64,000 bases of DNA from Carettochelys insculpta (GCF_033958435.1 NC_134137.1:242776501-242840500), one strand, 5' to 3'. Shown: positions 1-11,276, numbered from the stretch's first letter. The notes: generated from the letters alone by a model not told the origin. Numbers and translations are program-made.

Positions 1-608
1 GCACTGATTAGCTGGCTTTGCAGTCTGGCATAAAATTATTGTTACGCTCAAAAATGAATGTCCAGTGTATTCTTTGTAAAGGGGAGACAATGGTTTACAG
101 AAAAACTTGCTAATGTATATTCACTACACAGAGAAGTTCAGATAATGCTTGAATAAAAAACGATGTATTAACAAAACCTCACTCAGTGCTCTGATTCTCT
201 GTAACTGCCATAAACTGAGCAGTCTCTTAATTGATTTGATTAGCCTTTTAAAGCTTTAAAAGGACAGCAAAATGTGTCATGCTTTTGCATGAGTCACAAA
301 GGGACAATTTATAGAATGAACTAAAATAGCTTTCCTTACTGAATCAAGCAGAATTCAAAACTACATTTCTAATCATGGCAATAAAATACATAGTTGTACT
401 GTCACCACCCTAGAAATCCTGCTGGTGGAGTGCTAATAGATTTCTTGGTGTGTTTAGTTTGTTACTGGATTTGTAATCACCCCCAACACACCAAGGAATC
501 TGTTATCTACAGCCAGGTACTCAAAGACCCCAAATATGTTAGAAGAAAAAGTCCAACATACACATTGTAACAAACTTAAAACAATTTTCACTAAACAAGG
601 ACACCCTA
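1..608. other. AT-rich non-coding flank
   Basis: No coding signal is recognised. The stretch is AT-rich, has no long ORF on either strand and carries one short hairpin (438-501, listed separately). By position it is upstream of GPR19, either the 5' flank or an intron between untranslated exons. Confidence 0.5.
438..501. repeat. short imperfect hairpin
   Basis: The arm at 438-454 (AGATTTCTTGGTGTGTT) is complementary to 485-501 (AACACACCAAGGAATCT) apart from one mismatch, with a loop of about 30 bases. It has no recognised family and could be the remnant of a small fold-back element. Confidence 0.5.
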
Positions 609-1038
609 TGGCTACGTCTACACTCGCCCCTGCTTTCGAAAGGGGTATGCTAATAAGGCACTTTGGAATAAGCTAATGAGACGCTGCAATGAATATAAGC
701 ACCTCGTTATCATAATGGCAGCCACGGCGCTTCGAAACTGTCACTTTCAGTTGTGCATGGCTCGTCTACATGGGGTCCTTTTCGAAAGGATCCTGCACAC
801 TTAGAAATCCCCTTATGCTTATAACCAAATAGGAATAAGGGGATTTTGAAGTGTGCAGGGGCCTTTCAAAAAGGATCCTATGTAGACAAGCTGCAAATGA
901 TCAAAAGCAGCACTTTTGAAGTGTCGTGGCCGCCATTATGCTAATGAGGTGCTACATATTCATTGCAGCACCTCATTAGCATATGCTGAAGTGTCTCATT
1001 TACATCCCCCTTTTGAAAGGGGGGGGCTAGTGTATAGG
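609..1038. mobile_element. Harbinger-type fold-back MITE
   Basis: The ends are inverted: the left begins TGGCTACGTCTACACTCG and the right ends with a decayed complement (CTAGTGTATAGG). A CTA triplet lies on each side (606-608 and 1039-1041), fitting the 3-bp target duplication of Harbinger elements. The whole 430 bp folds back on itself. A second, internal pair of inverted GTCTACAT-like motifs lies near 771 and 883. There is no coding capacity. Confidence 0.75.
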
Positions 1039-1041
1039 CTA

Positions 1042-1819
1042 TCAATGATAGGCTATCAATGATATTTTTATGTTTTCGTCCACATCATTAATACAAATAC
1101 TAAAAAGCATAGGGTCAAGTATCAATATCAGTGAGACCCTACTAGAATCATCAGGTCAGTAATGAGATTCCCCCGTTACACTGAGACCTATCTGCCAGCC
1201 AGCTTTTAATCCATTGGATGAATGCTGGCATGTAGACCTGTAAGCCACCTTCCTGCAGAGGTGATACTTGCTAGAGGAGGACAGAGTCTTTGATTCAGAA
1301 ACATAAATGTGGAGAGTTCTGAGATTATAGCAGAGCATATGGCTCAGTAGTTGAAGCATCAAATCTGGAATATCTAGATTCCCTTGAAGGTCAGGTTCAC
1401 AGTCTGACAAGATCAACCGCATGTCTATTGTGGGGTTTTATTAAGGTTCCCATTAACTTTTTGCGTGATCACCATACAATATTTAAACAGAACATTGAGT
1501 GAGCCCTTCAGCCTTCTGAAAAAATATTGAGTTCCATGTTATTTACTGCATAAAGGACTTCTAGATAAGATCGTGGCCTCTGTTTTCAAGATCTTCAGAA
1601 ATGGATTGCTGGAGTCTGGATCCTAAAACTGTATTTAGGCACCAAAATATGTGACATCAATTTCAAAAGTGCTGAACACCCATTAACCTACAGTTTTATC
1701 TGTCCTGCATGAAGAGAAGGTTTGGCTGGAAGTTCAACATTTTCTCCTCCTGCTATTAGTGTGTGCTTTATACCAGCTGTTTGCCTTCCACCCCAGAAGA
1801 GGCTGCCTTTCATTGAGGG
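1042..1819. other. non-coding, unclassified
   Basis: It starts with a short tandem duplication of a 14-base unit (ctatcaatgatagg type) at about 1036-1064. Nothing else is recognised; the 88-codon ORF in the middle resembles no known protein. Confidence 0.4.
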
Positions 1820-2040
1820 GCTACGTCTACACTAGCATTCCTAGAAAGAAGTAGGAAGAAGGGTTATTTTGAAGATGGGGATTACTTTTGAAAGAGCTGT
1901 CTCTACACTGCCTTTCCTCTTTCAAAAGAAGAATATGCAAATGAGGTGCCAGATATGTAAATCTGGCATCTCATTTGCATTTTTGGTTTCCCTCATTTGC
2001 GTGACTCTTTTGAAAGAAGAATGCTAGTGTAGACACAGCT
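1820..2040. mobile_element. Harbinger-type MITE (short)
   Basis: It begins GCTACGTCTACACTAGCATTC and ends with the inverted GAATGCTAGTGTAGACACAGC. GGG on both sides may be the 3-bp target duplication. Internal inverted blocks (TATGCAAATGAGGTGCC against GGCATCTCATTTGCAT) form a central stem. It is related to the copies at 13303 and 23986. Confidence 0.75.
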
Positions 2041-2965
2041 GGGTTGACTTAGGGTCACCGTCCATTCTGTTTTAGGTGGTACTATCCCATTTTTTTAACT
2101 CTCTGGAGAATGTTCCAACTTTTTTTTAAAAACAGCCTAATTGTCCCGAATGTTGCAAAGGAGGGACCTGAATTTTAAAGAGACAGCTACTTAAGTATCA
2201 GGGGCTGTTTTTTTAAAGAGCTGTCTGCAGCCTAATGGGGAACAGGACTCAGGAGGGAACAGACACAGGAAGAAGGGGACAAGGAAGATGAATCATAGAG
2301 GAGGGCTGGTGGGGCTGGTTTAACTCTTCTGGAGGACAAGCCTATTAGATATTTGTGGAGTCCCCTAGGACCTGGGGTAAGCACAAAAATCAGGGGTTCA
2401 GAATATGGGAGAGTTTTCTCCGGACTGGGCTAGAAGGCTGGGGTGTGAGATGGGATGAGGTTGCTCCAGCTAGAAGTGCATGCCCTAAGTTAGAGCCTGG
2501 GATGAAGGGTTTGGGGTGCATCAGGAGGGAGCTCCGGGCTGGGCCCCAGGGGTTTGGAGTGTGGGAGTGGGCTCAGCCTGGCCCACTGACGTATGTGGGC
2601 GAAGGAGTAAGTACTCAGGACCCCAGGCAATTTAAAATGGCCTGGAAGCCCCAGCCCCTTTTAAATTGCTCAGATAGGTGTGGCAGGTGGAAACCCCCTT
2701 TGGAGAAGCAACCCCCCCCAGCTCCATTCTTTCTGTCTGTGCCTTCCCTCAAAGACCAGAGCCACAACCCCCACCCATTCCCTGAGAGGAGGTAAAGAAA
2801 GGTGAGATGATAGGAGAAATAGGGTGGAGGTAGGGAGTCTGGTGCCCCACTTTGCACAGGTGTTAATGGTTTAGAAAGGAAAGAATTCTTTGTACAACAC
2901 AATTCTTTAGGGGTCTTGTAGCTATCTGAAACTGATCAATAATTTTTAAAAAATCCAATTATCGG
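2041..2965. other. non-coding, G-rich filler tract
   Basis: Between about 2340 and 2640 there is a GGGCTGGG/GGGGTTTGG-type tract of the kind found inside non-autonomous DNA elements. The 146-codon ORF over it is a composition artefact without a recognised domain. No boundaries could be set. Confidence 0.35.
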
Positions 2966-3090
2966 AGGGGTAGCCGTGTTAGTCTGGATCTGTAACAGCA
3001 ACGAAGGGTCCTGTGGCACCTTATAGACTAACAGAAAAGTTTTGAGCATGAGCTTTCGTGAGCACAGACTCACTTCTTCAGATGCTGGTC
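2966..3090 (+). repeat. GTTAGTCT-family SINE-like repeat
   Basis: It contains the ordered motifs GTAGCCGTGTTAGTCTG, GTGGCACCTTATAGACTAAC, GAGCTTTCGTGAGC and CTTCTTCAGATGC, shared with copies at 3330, 23833, 38266 and 41113. The family is familiar from turtle genomes. Its class (SINE or terminal part of a DNA element) is left open here. Confidence 0.7.
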
Positions 3091-3329
3091 TGTTACTTTA
3101 CTAATTGGTGTGTGGTAAATTAAAACCTGGAAGAACTTTACCACAGCTCCTGTTTATTTGACTTTTCAATTAGAGTTGGATTTCCAGACAAGTGATTTCT
3201 ATCACATTTCAGCATTTGTTTGGGAAGGGGTATTTGAACCATTAGGCTGCAGCCCTTAGCTTAATCTGGCCTTGCCCTGTGGAATGAGGCACCTAGCTAG
3301 GCCAGGACTGTAGCGGGAGGGGAGATTCT

Positions 3330-3456
3330 CAGAGAGGTAGCCATGTTAGTTTGTGTCTTCACAAAACAAAAAAGCAGTCCTCTAGCACCATAAAGGCTGA
3401 CAATATTATTTATTAGGTTATGAGTTTTGTGGGACAGACCCACTTCTTCGAAGGGG
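3330..3456 (+). repeat. GTTAGTCT-family SINE-like repeat, second subfamily
   Basis: It reads CAGAGAGGTAGCCATGTTAG, then AAAAAAGCAGTCCTCTAGCAC, then TATTTATTAGGTTATGAG and GGGACAGACCCACTTCTTCG. The second half matches the complement of 7195-7290, so it belongs to the 6879-7297 subfamily. Confidence 0.65.
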
Positions 3457-3679
3457 TGGCTCACAGGCAGCAATTAGGAAACCAACAGCTACCATGTGGC
3501 CTGGGCATCTCTGTAGTGGAGAGGAGCAGTTGGGTTAGCAGCCGAGTGGATAGGTGGGAGGTCAAGTCACTGTCTGGGAGAGAGAAACCCATGATGGGGG
3601 ATTTCAGTGGGAGACTGTTGGAGGCGGCATCAGGACAAAGAATGAGGGTTCCCAAGTCTTTCAGTGCTGTACCTCTCAT

Positions 3680-4099
3680 GGGCTGTGTCTACACTACCAC
3701 CCTCCTTCGAAGGAAGGATGGTAATTAGGGTGTTGGGAGTTCACTAATGAAGTGCTGCTGTGCATATGCAGCACTTCATTAAGCAAATTCCACCCCCCTC
3801 CCACGGCAACTTCGAAGTACTGGCTCATGTGTAGCCACTGCTCACCCGCCGGTACTTTGAAGTGCCGGGGCAACTTCAAAGTCCCCTTACTCCTTTTTGA
3901 GGAGTAAAGGGACTTTGAAGTTGCCCCGGCACTTGGAAGTCCCGGCGGGTGAGCCGTGGCTAGACACGAGCCGGTATCCAGGCAGCGGGGACATGTGCTT
4001 AATGAAGTGCTGCATATGCAGCGTAGCAGTTCATTAATAAACTCCCAACACCTTACTTACCATGCTTGCTTTGAAGGAGGGTGATAGTGTAGACAAGCC
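3680..4099. mobile_element. Harbinger-type fold-back MITE
   Basis: The ends GGGCTGTGTCTACACTACC and GGTGATAGTG...TAGACAAGCC are inverted, with CAT on both sides (3677-3679 and 4100-4102). The element is almost one hairpin, with its axis near 3897 (CTCCTTTTTGAGGAG). Internal inverted GTGTAGCCAC/GTGGCTAGACAC motifs repeat the terminal motif at about one third and two thirds of the length. Confidence 0.8.
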
Positions 4100-4102
4100 C
4101 AT

Positions 4103-5604
4103 AAGTTACAAGCTCTGAAAATCCTGTTTACAGAGTGGGGTATTAGAATGTAGGTCTGTTGTATACAGACTGGTGGCAGGTTGGCAACGGGCTTGGCACA
4201 GTGTGTATGAGTAGTAGAGAATATACTGTACTGTGTGGAGTACAGTGAGGTACTGAAAGGTATCAGGTATGGAATAATATGTTGTTTCACTTTGAAAGCG
4301 AAGGGTTTAGCTGCTGTAAATCCCTTGACTTCAGTGAAATTAAATAGGGGCCAGGGCACTGGCCTAGTAGGTTCCATTCTCTTTTTATACGGCTGCAAAA
4401 ATATCAAATGACTGACATGGTTCCAGAACCCAGGGCTCCTCCCTGCTCCCAGCCTCCTGCCCCCCTGCACACACACCCAGCCCTGATTTCCAGCAGCTCA
4501 TTCACATACCCCAGCCCTCTCCCATGTACCCCCAGCTTCCTGCACCCTTCTATCTCACTACCAGCCCACACTCTGAAGGACAGCAAGATGAGGACAAGGC
4601 AGGCACTTCCACAGAGCAATAACCACTCAACTGTAGGCATGTTTTTTTTTAATTTTTACCAATTTTTGTTACTCTAATGCAGTATATGGTTTAAATGGGG
4701 GCTCAGTCAACTTCATGTTATATGGAATGTTTGTACTGCATAGTTGTCATGGATTGCCATTGAACTCGCTTAATTCCAAGCAGTTGAGCAGGTATTTCAC
4801 CTAGGGAAATATGGTCACACTAGGTTGACTATGGACAACTTTTTACATGATGAGGGGTCCTTCAGTGTTACATACACATTAGATATTTTTATTAGCATTT
4901 CCGTTAGAGCCATTTTGTTTGTCCAATAGTAAAACAATGGCCACAAATGGAGACAAACAACTGAGATGGAAACAGGGGGGGGTTGAGAGGGAGTTCTGTT
5001 GGAGGGGGAAGGAGGATGCAAGTCCCCGTTACTTAAGGGGCAGTGAGAGAGCAGAGCCTCAGAGAAGGGGCAGGAAAGGAGATGGAACAAGTGTATTGGG
5101 GTGTGAGGTAGAGCCTGGTTTGCACTTAAATTCAAGAGATCTTGTGCTTAAAAAGGTTGGAGACCAAGGGTCTAGGAGGATCAGGGGAGTGCAAAGGTGG
5201 CTTAAGGCAGCTTTGACTCTCTCCCCAGCCTGTATGTTTTGTTGCCATTGTCTCAGAGACTTGTTTGAATAAGTTTTTAACAACTAACAGCTGCTGAGAT
5301 TAAGTCAGCATGAAGATTTTTAGTGGTACACAGCTACATAGGTCTGGCAGGAGAGTCCTGTGTACAGTCATCACCACTTGAAAACTACACATGTAATCAA
5401 AGGCAATCATTATTACCTCTGAATTGCTTCCTTTAAGACACTCAGCCTTCAGCTTGAGCTGTGACATTGTGAATTGCTAGACTCTTCAGTGTGACACCTG
5501 CCAGGAAAAGCCAGGTGCTTCAGGGAGTGGTGCTGGTGATTCAGTCATTCAGAATTTTTCTTCAAAGTCCATCAGCATCATCACCTTGGATTTGGGACAC
5601 TGTG
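4103..5604. other. non-coding, includes a C/T-rich tract
   Basis: A pyrimidine-rich tract (about 4430-4560, CCCAGCC/CCTGC motifs) resembles filler of non-autonomous hAT elements, but no terminal repeats were identified. ORFs here have no recognised similarity. Nothing else is seen. Confidence 0.35.
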
Positions 5605-5847
5605 GGAGCACCTATACTAACTTCAAAGTTGACTTCGAAGTTAGGCACTACATCAAAGTAGCTAGCAGAGAGTCTAGACACATTTCCCCTTACTTTGAAG
5701 TTAACTTCGAAGTAGGAAGCCCAACTTCGAAGTCCTTACTCCATTCCTGGGAATAGAGTAGTGCCCTACTTTGAAGGAGGGAGTGTGGAAACACTCATAT
5801 TCAAAGTTGCTTACTTCAAAGTTATTTTGTAGTATAGACACAGTCTG
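5605..5847. mobile_element. Harbinger-type MITE (TTCGAAGT-rich family)
   Basis: It has inverted ends (GAGCACCTATACTAACTTC and the complement of AGTATAGACACAGTC) and many CTTCGAAGT/ACTTCAAAGT units. It is collinear with 33971-34227, sharing GGAAGCCCAACTTCGAAGTC-like and CTTACTCCATTCC blocks, so the two are copies of one family. Confidence 0.75.
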
Positions 5848-6137
5848 TGGTGCTGGAGATGCTGTATTTCAGAGGAAGTGTATTACTCAGGCCCAGTCAT
5901 TAAAGATTTTACTGCAATTTTCCCCCCAAGATTAGATGCGTTAGTATTAGTTTCCCAGCCAAGTCTCAAACTGGGCAATTACATCCTGCCCTGCTAAATT
6001 TCTCCTGTAGTTTCCATTGGAGAAGTCCCACTTCAGTCTCTTCCTAAAAGCTGTGTACTGTTGCTGGGACAGAATAGCTGCTGCATTTGACTTCAGCGGT
6101 GGCTCTGTTTGCATGACATGAAGCGATTCCTATATAG

Positions 6138-6712
6138 CAGTGTTTCCCAAATGGTGTTCCCTGGAACCCCAGGGTTCTGCAAAGACAGAATAAGGACTCT
6201 GTGAGAAAATTCCTCTGCGCTCCCTGCCCGGCCTCTGCTGAAACAGAATAACATTTAATTGGCTTAACTGCCAGCAGGGCAGTGGGAGAGATCCAGCCAT
6301 TAAACCAACTGAATTTAGTTCCATTATTTCAGTGGTGGCAGGAGAGGGAGGTGCAGAAAGCCCCTCACTCTCTCAGCTACCTGAGAGGCCACACCCCTCT
6401 GGTGAGTGTAGCTCAGCTCACCCTTACCAGCGGAACACCTCCGTGCCAGCTTTGCTTCCGTTGTGTGCATCTGGCCACCTGGCATAGGCTCCCCAGCCAG
6501 TGCCGTGGACGGGTTAGTCCTGGGGGCCAGTTTGGGGCAAAGGAGAGTTACTTCTGGATATAGCGGACCGGGTTTGGGGCTGAGAGGAGTTAATCCTGGG
6601 GATGGGGGGCCAGATTTGGGAGTTTGGGGGGGGTAGAGCCTGGGAAGGGGGTTCCACAAAATTATTTTGTGTTTAAAATGGTTCCATGGCCAGATAAAAT
6701 TGGGAAACACTG
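6138..6712. mobile_element. hAT-type MITE
   Basis: It begins CAGTGTTTCCCAAATGG and ends with the inverted AATTGGGAAACACTG, the usual hAT terminal motif. The 8 bases on each side (CTATATAG and CTATACTG) agree at 6 of 8 positions, fitting an aged 8-bp target duplication. The inside is G-rich filler with no transposase. Confidence 0.8.
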
Positions 6713-6780
6713 CTATACTGATATCGACACCAACAAATCATTTGGGCATCCACAAGAATGAAAACCACTATATAAAAATT

Positions 6781-6826
6781 ATTTATTATTGTTATTGTTA
6801 TTGCTATTATTATTATTATTATTCAT
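6781..6826. repeat. TTA/TTG trinucleotide microsatellite
   Basis: It is an interrupted TTATTATTG/TTATTA run of about 45 bases. Confidence 0.9.
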
Positions 6827-6878
6827 TTAGTGTAGTTTTAAGCTTAGCCTTTGGGGCTGGAGCTCTGACAAAGTGAGA

Positions 6879-7297
6879 ATAGTAACAGAGAGAAAACCAT
6901 GCTAGTCTATATACTATCAAACAAAAAGCAGTCCAGTAGCACACGACTTTGGAAAGAGAGGCTGCTGAACTCTCTTTTATATTCAAATTCGACATATTAA
7001 CATGTGGTTTGAACCTGGATGGGAATTTTTTAGGTCATTATAGGGGCTCTTTTGCATACTTGGCTTTATCTAATTCTTGGCTTCCCCACCCCACCCCTCT
7101 CCTCTCTGATTTACTCACTTTGATAATATTTTTCTGATTTGTCCACCTTGATTACTATTTTTGGTTCTCTGTGCCTTACATATTGTCTGTTCTGGTCTGG
7201 CTATCGTCTGAAAAAGTGGGTCTGTCCCATGAAAGCTCATCACCTAATACCTTATTCCGTGAGTCTTTAAAGTGCTACTGGACTGCTTTTTTGTTTA
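6879..7297. mobile_element. 419-bp SINE-like element with inverted arms and 12-bp TSD
   Basis: The element is flanked by identical 12-base copies GACAAAGTGAGA (6867-6878 and 7298-7309). Its left end (GTAACAGAGAGAAAACCATG, then CAAAAAGCAGTCCAGTAGCAC) is complementary to its right end (GTGCTACTGGACTGCTTTTT). The middle is T-rich unique sequence. It carries the GGGTCTGTCCCATGAAAGCTC motif shared with 3330-3456 and 41113-41216. A long exact duplication suggests LINE-driven insertion, although the inverted arms look transposon-like. Confidence 0.75.
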
Positions 7298-7309
7298 GAC
7301 AAAGTGAGA

Positions 7310-9299
7310 GTGTTCTGCAGTGTTTAGTAGGAGACCTACTGCCCCATCTTACTAGATGCTGAATGCTCTCAAATCCTACTAACATCAGTGCAATTCTAGG
7401 GCACTGAACCCCTTACACAATCAAGACACTGTACTTTTCAATCTTACGCTTTCTTTTTTGGCGGATGGGTTGTTAGGGAATTCTTCACGCCTCCAGTGAG
7501 GGCTAGATGAGCTCTGACGCAGCTGCAAAGGGTTGGGTGGGAGGTTGCTATGGAGTTAGAGAAAATGAGGGTTTCTGCAGAGCTCCAGTGTGGGAATAGA
7601 TGGGCTCATCTGAGCAAGGAAAAGAAGGTAAGTCTTTGCTATTGCTAAACTGAGCTATCTGTATTCATATTGCAGATTGTACCAAAATAATCAGTTCTAA
7701 CCATTGGAAAGCAGCACGTCAATTCATAGTGTGGCTCCCAAAACACCCAGAAAATAATGTCACGCATCTCAAAACCAGCCAAAACATCCCCACTTATTCC
7801 CAGAGCCGGACTAGAGTTTCTCTGTGAAATAGCTGCCCCAGTCGTCTCAGCTTTTCAGGGGTGAACTGATCACTACATCAGCAGTTCATTGCAGCAGTTT
7901 GTAACCCAGTCACAAGCCTACAAGATTTATTTTGATACTGCATCTGAAATAGACACAAGTATATTCTGTCACTTGTTCTCTCAGAGCCACAGAACATAAG
8001 TGAGCATAAATTGATAGACTGGGCAGTGCTCCAGGACTGTCAGGCGCTTGTTTCAATAGTCAGAGTTTGTACTCCCGGAATATCAATGCACGTCCTCAGA
8101 AATTCACTCTACCACCATGTGCCGCTGCACATGTATCCCTCCATGACAGCCCCCTGCTAGAGAGCCAGGGTCTTTAATTTAAGCTTTGGAGACTTATGCT
8201 TTCGGCTGTGGAGACAGCCAAGATTTCAAGAGGTCGTGGCCAAGATTTCAGCCTCACACAGAGGACCCCCCAGAGCATACACAATCCTCAGAAGCTGACT
8301 AGATTTCCTGTCTATTAAAAAAGCAATAGGCAGAGACAAAGTCAAGATAATCAGAGCACAGGACAAAACCTAACAGCTGGATCCCTCTCAAGCCCCAGTT
8401 TTCCATCATCTCTCTGTCTTTCACAAACAGCCTACCTTCTACCATTCTCTTTGCCAGCCCTATTTATAAAGTTCCGCAGCTGGTAAAGTATTGTTAATTC
8501 ATATTAATCTTAGCAATTAACCCTCAGATAAGGTGACTGAGGAAGGAGAAGCCAATAAGCAAGGAAGGGAGAGGCAAGTGAAGCTGGCAACATTCCGGAG
8601 GGTGGTTTATTCAAGTGTATGGTTCTCCAGTTGCTGAAGGAAATGCAAATGCAAATGCCCCACTTTGTGCCTCAAACACTTCAACATTCCATAACCCCAC
8701 TTTTATTCTCAGGAATGCTCCCCACTACCATTTACCCCCCTAAGCCAGCTCCAACGAGCGCAACTCACTCCCCCAGTTACCACAACAAGCAGTCAGCAGT
8801 CACCCAACACACTCACAAACCTACTTCTGCCACTCGCTCCTCTCAGTCACCCACGCCCAGCTGCACATTGGCACTTATGCATCAAGATGCTGAACATCAC
8901 AGTGCGTAACTTTTAGGAGCTAAGAAAGCCACAGGAGCAACACGGATCAACAACACCTGAGACAAGTGCCTAGGCTCCCCTATGCAATGACTGGGGGAGA
9001 GACAGGCACCTCTGAAAGTGATCCATAGAAGCCGACATGCCAGGAATTGCCTCAGATAGCCAACAGGAGGTGCCAATCACAGACCCTGAGCCCCACCTCT
9101 CTCACAGTGTTCGATGCATAATTTCGGGTGCTTATCTCTGTTTGTGAGTCACAGCCAGGAACCTCTCTCCTGGAATCAGGCGGCAGGGGACAATGAGTTT
9201 GGTCCCCACCTCTTTCCATTCCACACACCCAGAGGCGGTAGCACAGGTGCTGGCCTTATTACTCCTAGCCTTGTGATCTGAACACTTACCTGGCAAGGA
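7310..9299. other. non-coding, nothing recognised
   Basis: No gene, repeat boundary or conserved domain is recognised. A CAC/CTC-rich patch at about 8760-8870 resembles one at 10070-10160 (shared CAGTTACCAC and CTCCTCTCAGTCACCCA blocks). Confidence 0.35.
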
Positions 9300-9362
9300 C
9301 CCTGTTTCAATTCCTCCCACTACCGGAGGACCTGCTGCTGCTTAACCATTGTGCTATGAGAC
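9300..9362 (-). repeat. tRNA-like SINE head (minus)
   Basis: On the minus strand TAGCACAATGGTTAAGC (9340-9356) resembles a pol III A box, and GGAATTGAAAC (9304-9314) a degenerate B box at tRNA spacing. It is not a functional tRNA, since no acceptor stem was found. It faces the similar head at 9614-9686. Confidence 0.45.
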
Positions 9363-9613
9363 AATCTAGTGTGGACAGGGGGGAGGCATCTCTCCTGCTG
9401 CAGCCTTTCCGCTGTGGACAAATGATCAAGGAATGACGGGGCCAGAAAGAGAAAGGAGTAGGACAACAATGGCTCTGCAGCTTGAGGCTTAGGAGAGCCA
9501 CAGGGGAGGTGGGAGACGCACAGTCCAGTCCTCTGCTCCAAGGACTTCTTAGGTATTCATGCGCAGTGGAACAGCTCCAACAGCCGAGACTGAGGGAGCC
9601 CCCCACATCAGTC

Positions 9614-9686
9614 TGTGTCATAGTCCAGTGGTTAGCACAGTCTGCCTGTACTAATCTGAGTGTTCTAACCTCTGGTTTACAAGGTG
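9614..9686 (+). repeat. tRNA-like SINE head (plus)
   Basis: TAGTCCAGTGGTTAGCAC (9621-9638) is a good A box and GTTCTAACC (9662-9670) is one base from the B-box consensus. The spacing fits a tRNA-derived SINE promoter. Its tail is not delimited. Confidence 0.55.
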
Positions 9687-9689
9687 GGA

Positions 9690-10881
9690 AGTGGCAATAC
9701 CTTCTCCTCTGGTAAGCAGATTTTTCAGTTGGACCAGGTCTGATAGGCAGCCTCTGTGTACATCTACAGAAGGTGCCTTGCAAGTGAGAGAGGCAAGTGA
9801 ACACCGATTTTCCACTGCTTTGTGGCTCATTCCAGGGCTTAGGTGGGAGAGAGGCATTTGGACACCCAGGGAGTACAGGGTATGGCTGCAAGTAGAAACT
9901 TTGGCACGTTGGGAGCTTTTCTCTGAACAGCTGAGGTGCTGAGTGAATTTAAGCACCCTTACTATTCATGGGAATTTTGTGGATAGCAGCAGAGCCAAAG
10001 CTGGGATTTAGATGTGTAATCTCCAATATACACCACCTCACACACATACCTCTCTTGCACACTCACACCCTCAAATCACCCAGTTACCACCATCGGTCAC
10101 ACACCCTACCACACACACACCACTCACTCCTCTCAGTCACCCATCACCACTCTTCACTCTTTGCTGGTTGCTCTCCCAGAGTATGGGGAAAGGATCTGCT
10201 CTTCTCCTCCCATAGGTGGAGCTATGGGATTTGTCTGCCTTCATCCCTTCCAGGATACAAGAGCTTCTTCTCTCCGGTCATGGGAGAACACAAGGAGGCT
10301 TGTTTGGCCCCATCTTTCCTCCCTGTCGTGAAGAGCCTGGGCATTCAGTTTCACATCTGGTTGTGCACCTCTCTTCCCCAGAACCCCCAAGTGCTTGGCT
10401 CCCTGAAACATGCCAGAAGAGAGAAAGGATTCGGCCAGCCCTTGCTGCTGCTTGATTCAAAGAACAGAAAAACGTGGATATTAAATGGGCTGAGCAGCAC
10501 ACAGGCTGTTGAAATAAGACAAAGTGAGTCCAGGTGTAGCTTTGAAGTGGGTTACTGATTTGGAAGTATTTAGCATTTTTGTGCTCACCAATCATGGTCT
10601 CAGCTCTGACCATCCCCCCACTGCAGCTTTCTGTGTACATGGGTCCGAACGTTGGTCCTGCTGTCGTTAAGAGCAAAGTTCTGACTGACTTTGATGGGAG
10701 CTGGATTTGGCCTTTGATCCATGAAGATGTGGGATATTGATATGAGAAATAAACAAATCTCCACCCCACATGTGAATATAAACAAAATTCCTCTTTATAA
10801 TAGATTCCACAGATACCAGCCTTTTTGGTCTTGGAAACAGCATTTTAGCTGCCTCCCAGCGTGAATAGCCTTTTGCAGGGT
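9690..10881. other. non-coding, CAC-rich in part
   Basis: A CACACA/CACTC-rich stretch lies at about 10022-10160. The ORFs over it (up to 196 codons) are low-complexity readings without a recognised domain. Nothing else is seen. Confidence 0.35.
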
Positions 10882-11128
10882 CAGCGTTTCACCTCATGGC
10901 AGTGCTGCAAAAAGCCACTGAGGGTCGGGGGTGGGGGAAGAAACTGACTAACCCCACCCCAGCTGGGACTCAGGCGTCCTTGCTGCTTGAGCTCCAGCTG
11001 GCACGGTGTCATCAATTCCCACCCGCAGTGGCTCTGCGAAGAGCCACAGCGAGGGGAAATTGACAAAATTTCATGGCACACTCTCATAGCACATGAGTGT
11101 GTCATGGCTCACTGGTTGAAAACCACTG
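10882..11128. mobile_element. probable hAT MITE remnant
   Basis: The right end, read inward, is CAGTGGTTTTCAACCAGTGAG, a classic hAT terminus. The proposed left end (CAGCGTTTCACC) matches it only loosely, and no clear 8-bp duplication was found. It ends 132 bases before the GPR19 coding exon. Confidence 0.5.
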
Positions 11129-11240
11129 GTTTATATTCAGACATGGGTTGACTATTTGTTTACTTTTACTAATGATATCCCAAAGCAATATTTATTATTT
11201 GCTAACAGTATTTTTCCTCCCCTTTTTAACGATAACATTT

Positions 11241-11260
11241 CTGCTTCTGTCTCCATGCAG
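11241..11260 (+). other. GPR19: splice acceptor of the GPR19 coding exon
   Basis: A pyrimidine-rich run ends in CTCCATGCAG at 11260, directly before the exon that carries the whole coding region. The open frame continues 5' through this tract, but that part reads as a hydrophobic translation of the polypyrimidine tract and is not protein. Untranslated upstream exons must therefore exist; they were not located. Confidence 0.75.
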
Positions 11261-11276
11261 CGCCCAAGAGGAAAGC

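Noticed and set aside
2355..2795. 146-codon ORF
   Set aside because: It lies on G-rich filler, has no recognised domain, and is overlapped by an equally long ORF on the other strand.
609..4099. CRISPR-like or satellite array
   Set aside because: The repeats are fold-back MITEs with flanking duplications, not regularly spaced direct repeats.
9614..9686. Functional tRNA gene
   Set aside because: A- and B-box-like motifs are present, but no acceptor stem or anticodon arm could be paired.
9307..10769. Several ORFs of 100-196 codons on both strands
   Set aside because: Low-complexity CAC-rich and SINE-related sequence; no domain, no consistent splice signals.
1..11000. CDKN1B, expected neighbour of GPR19
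   Set aside because: No reading similar to its conserved inhibitor domain was seen; it should lie further to the left.
11097..11276. 60-codon upstream extension of the GPR19 frame
   Set aside because: It runs across a splice acceptor (CTCCATGCAG at 11260) and a polypyrimidine tract, and is absent from GPR19 as I recall it.
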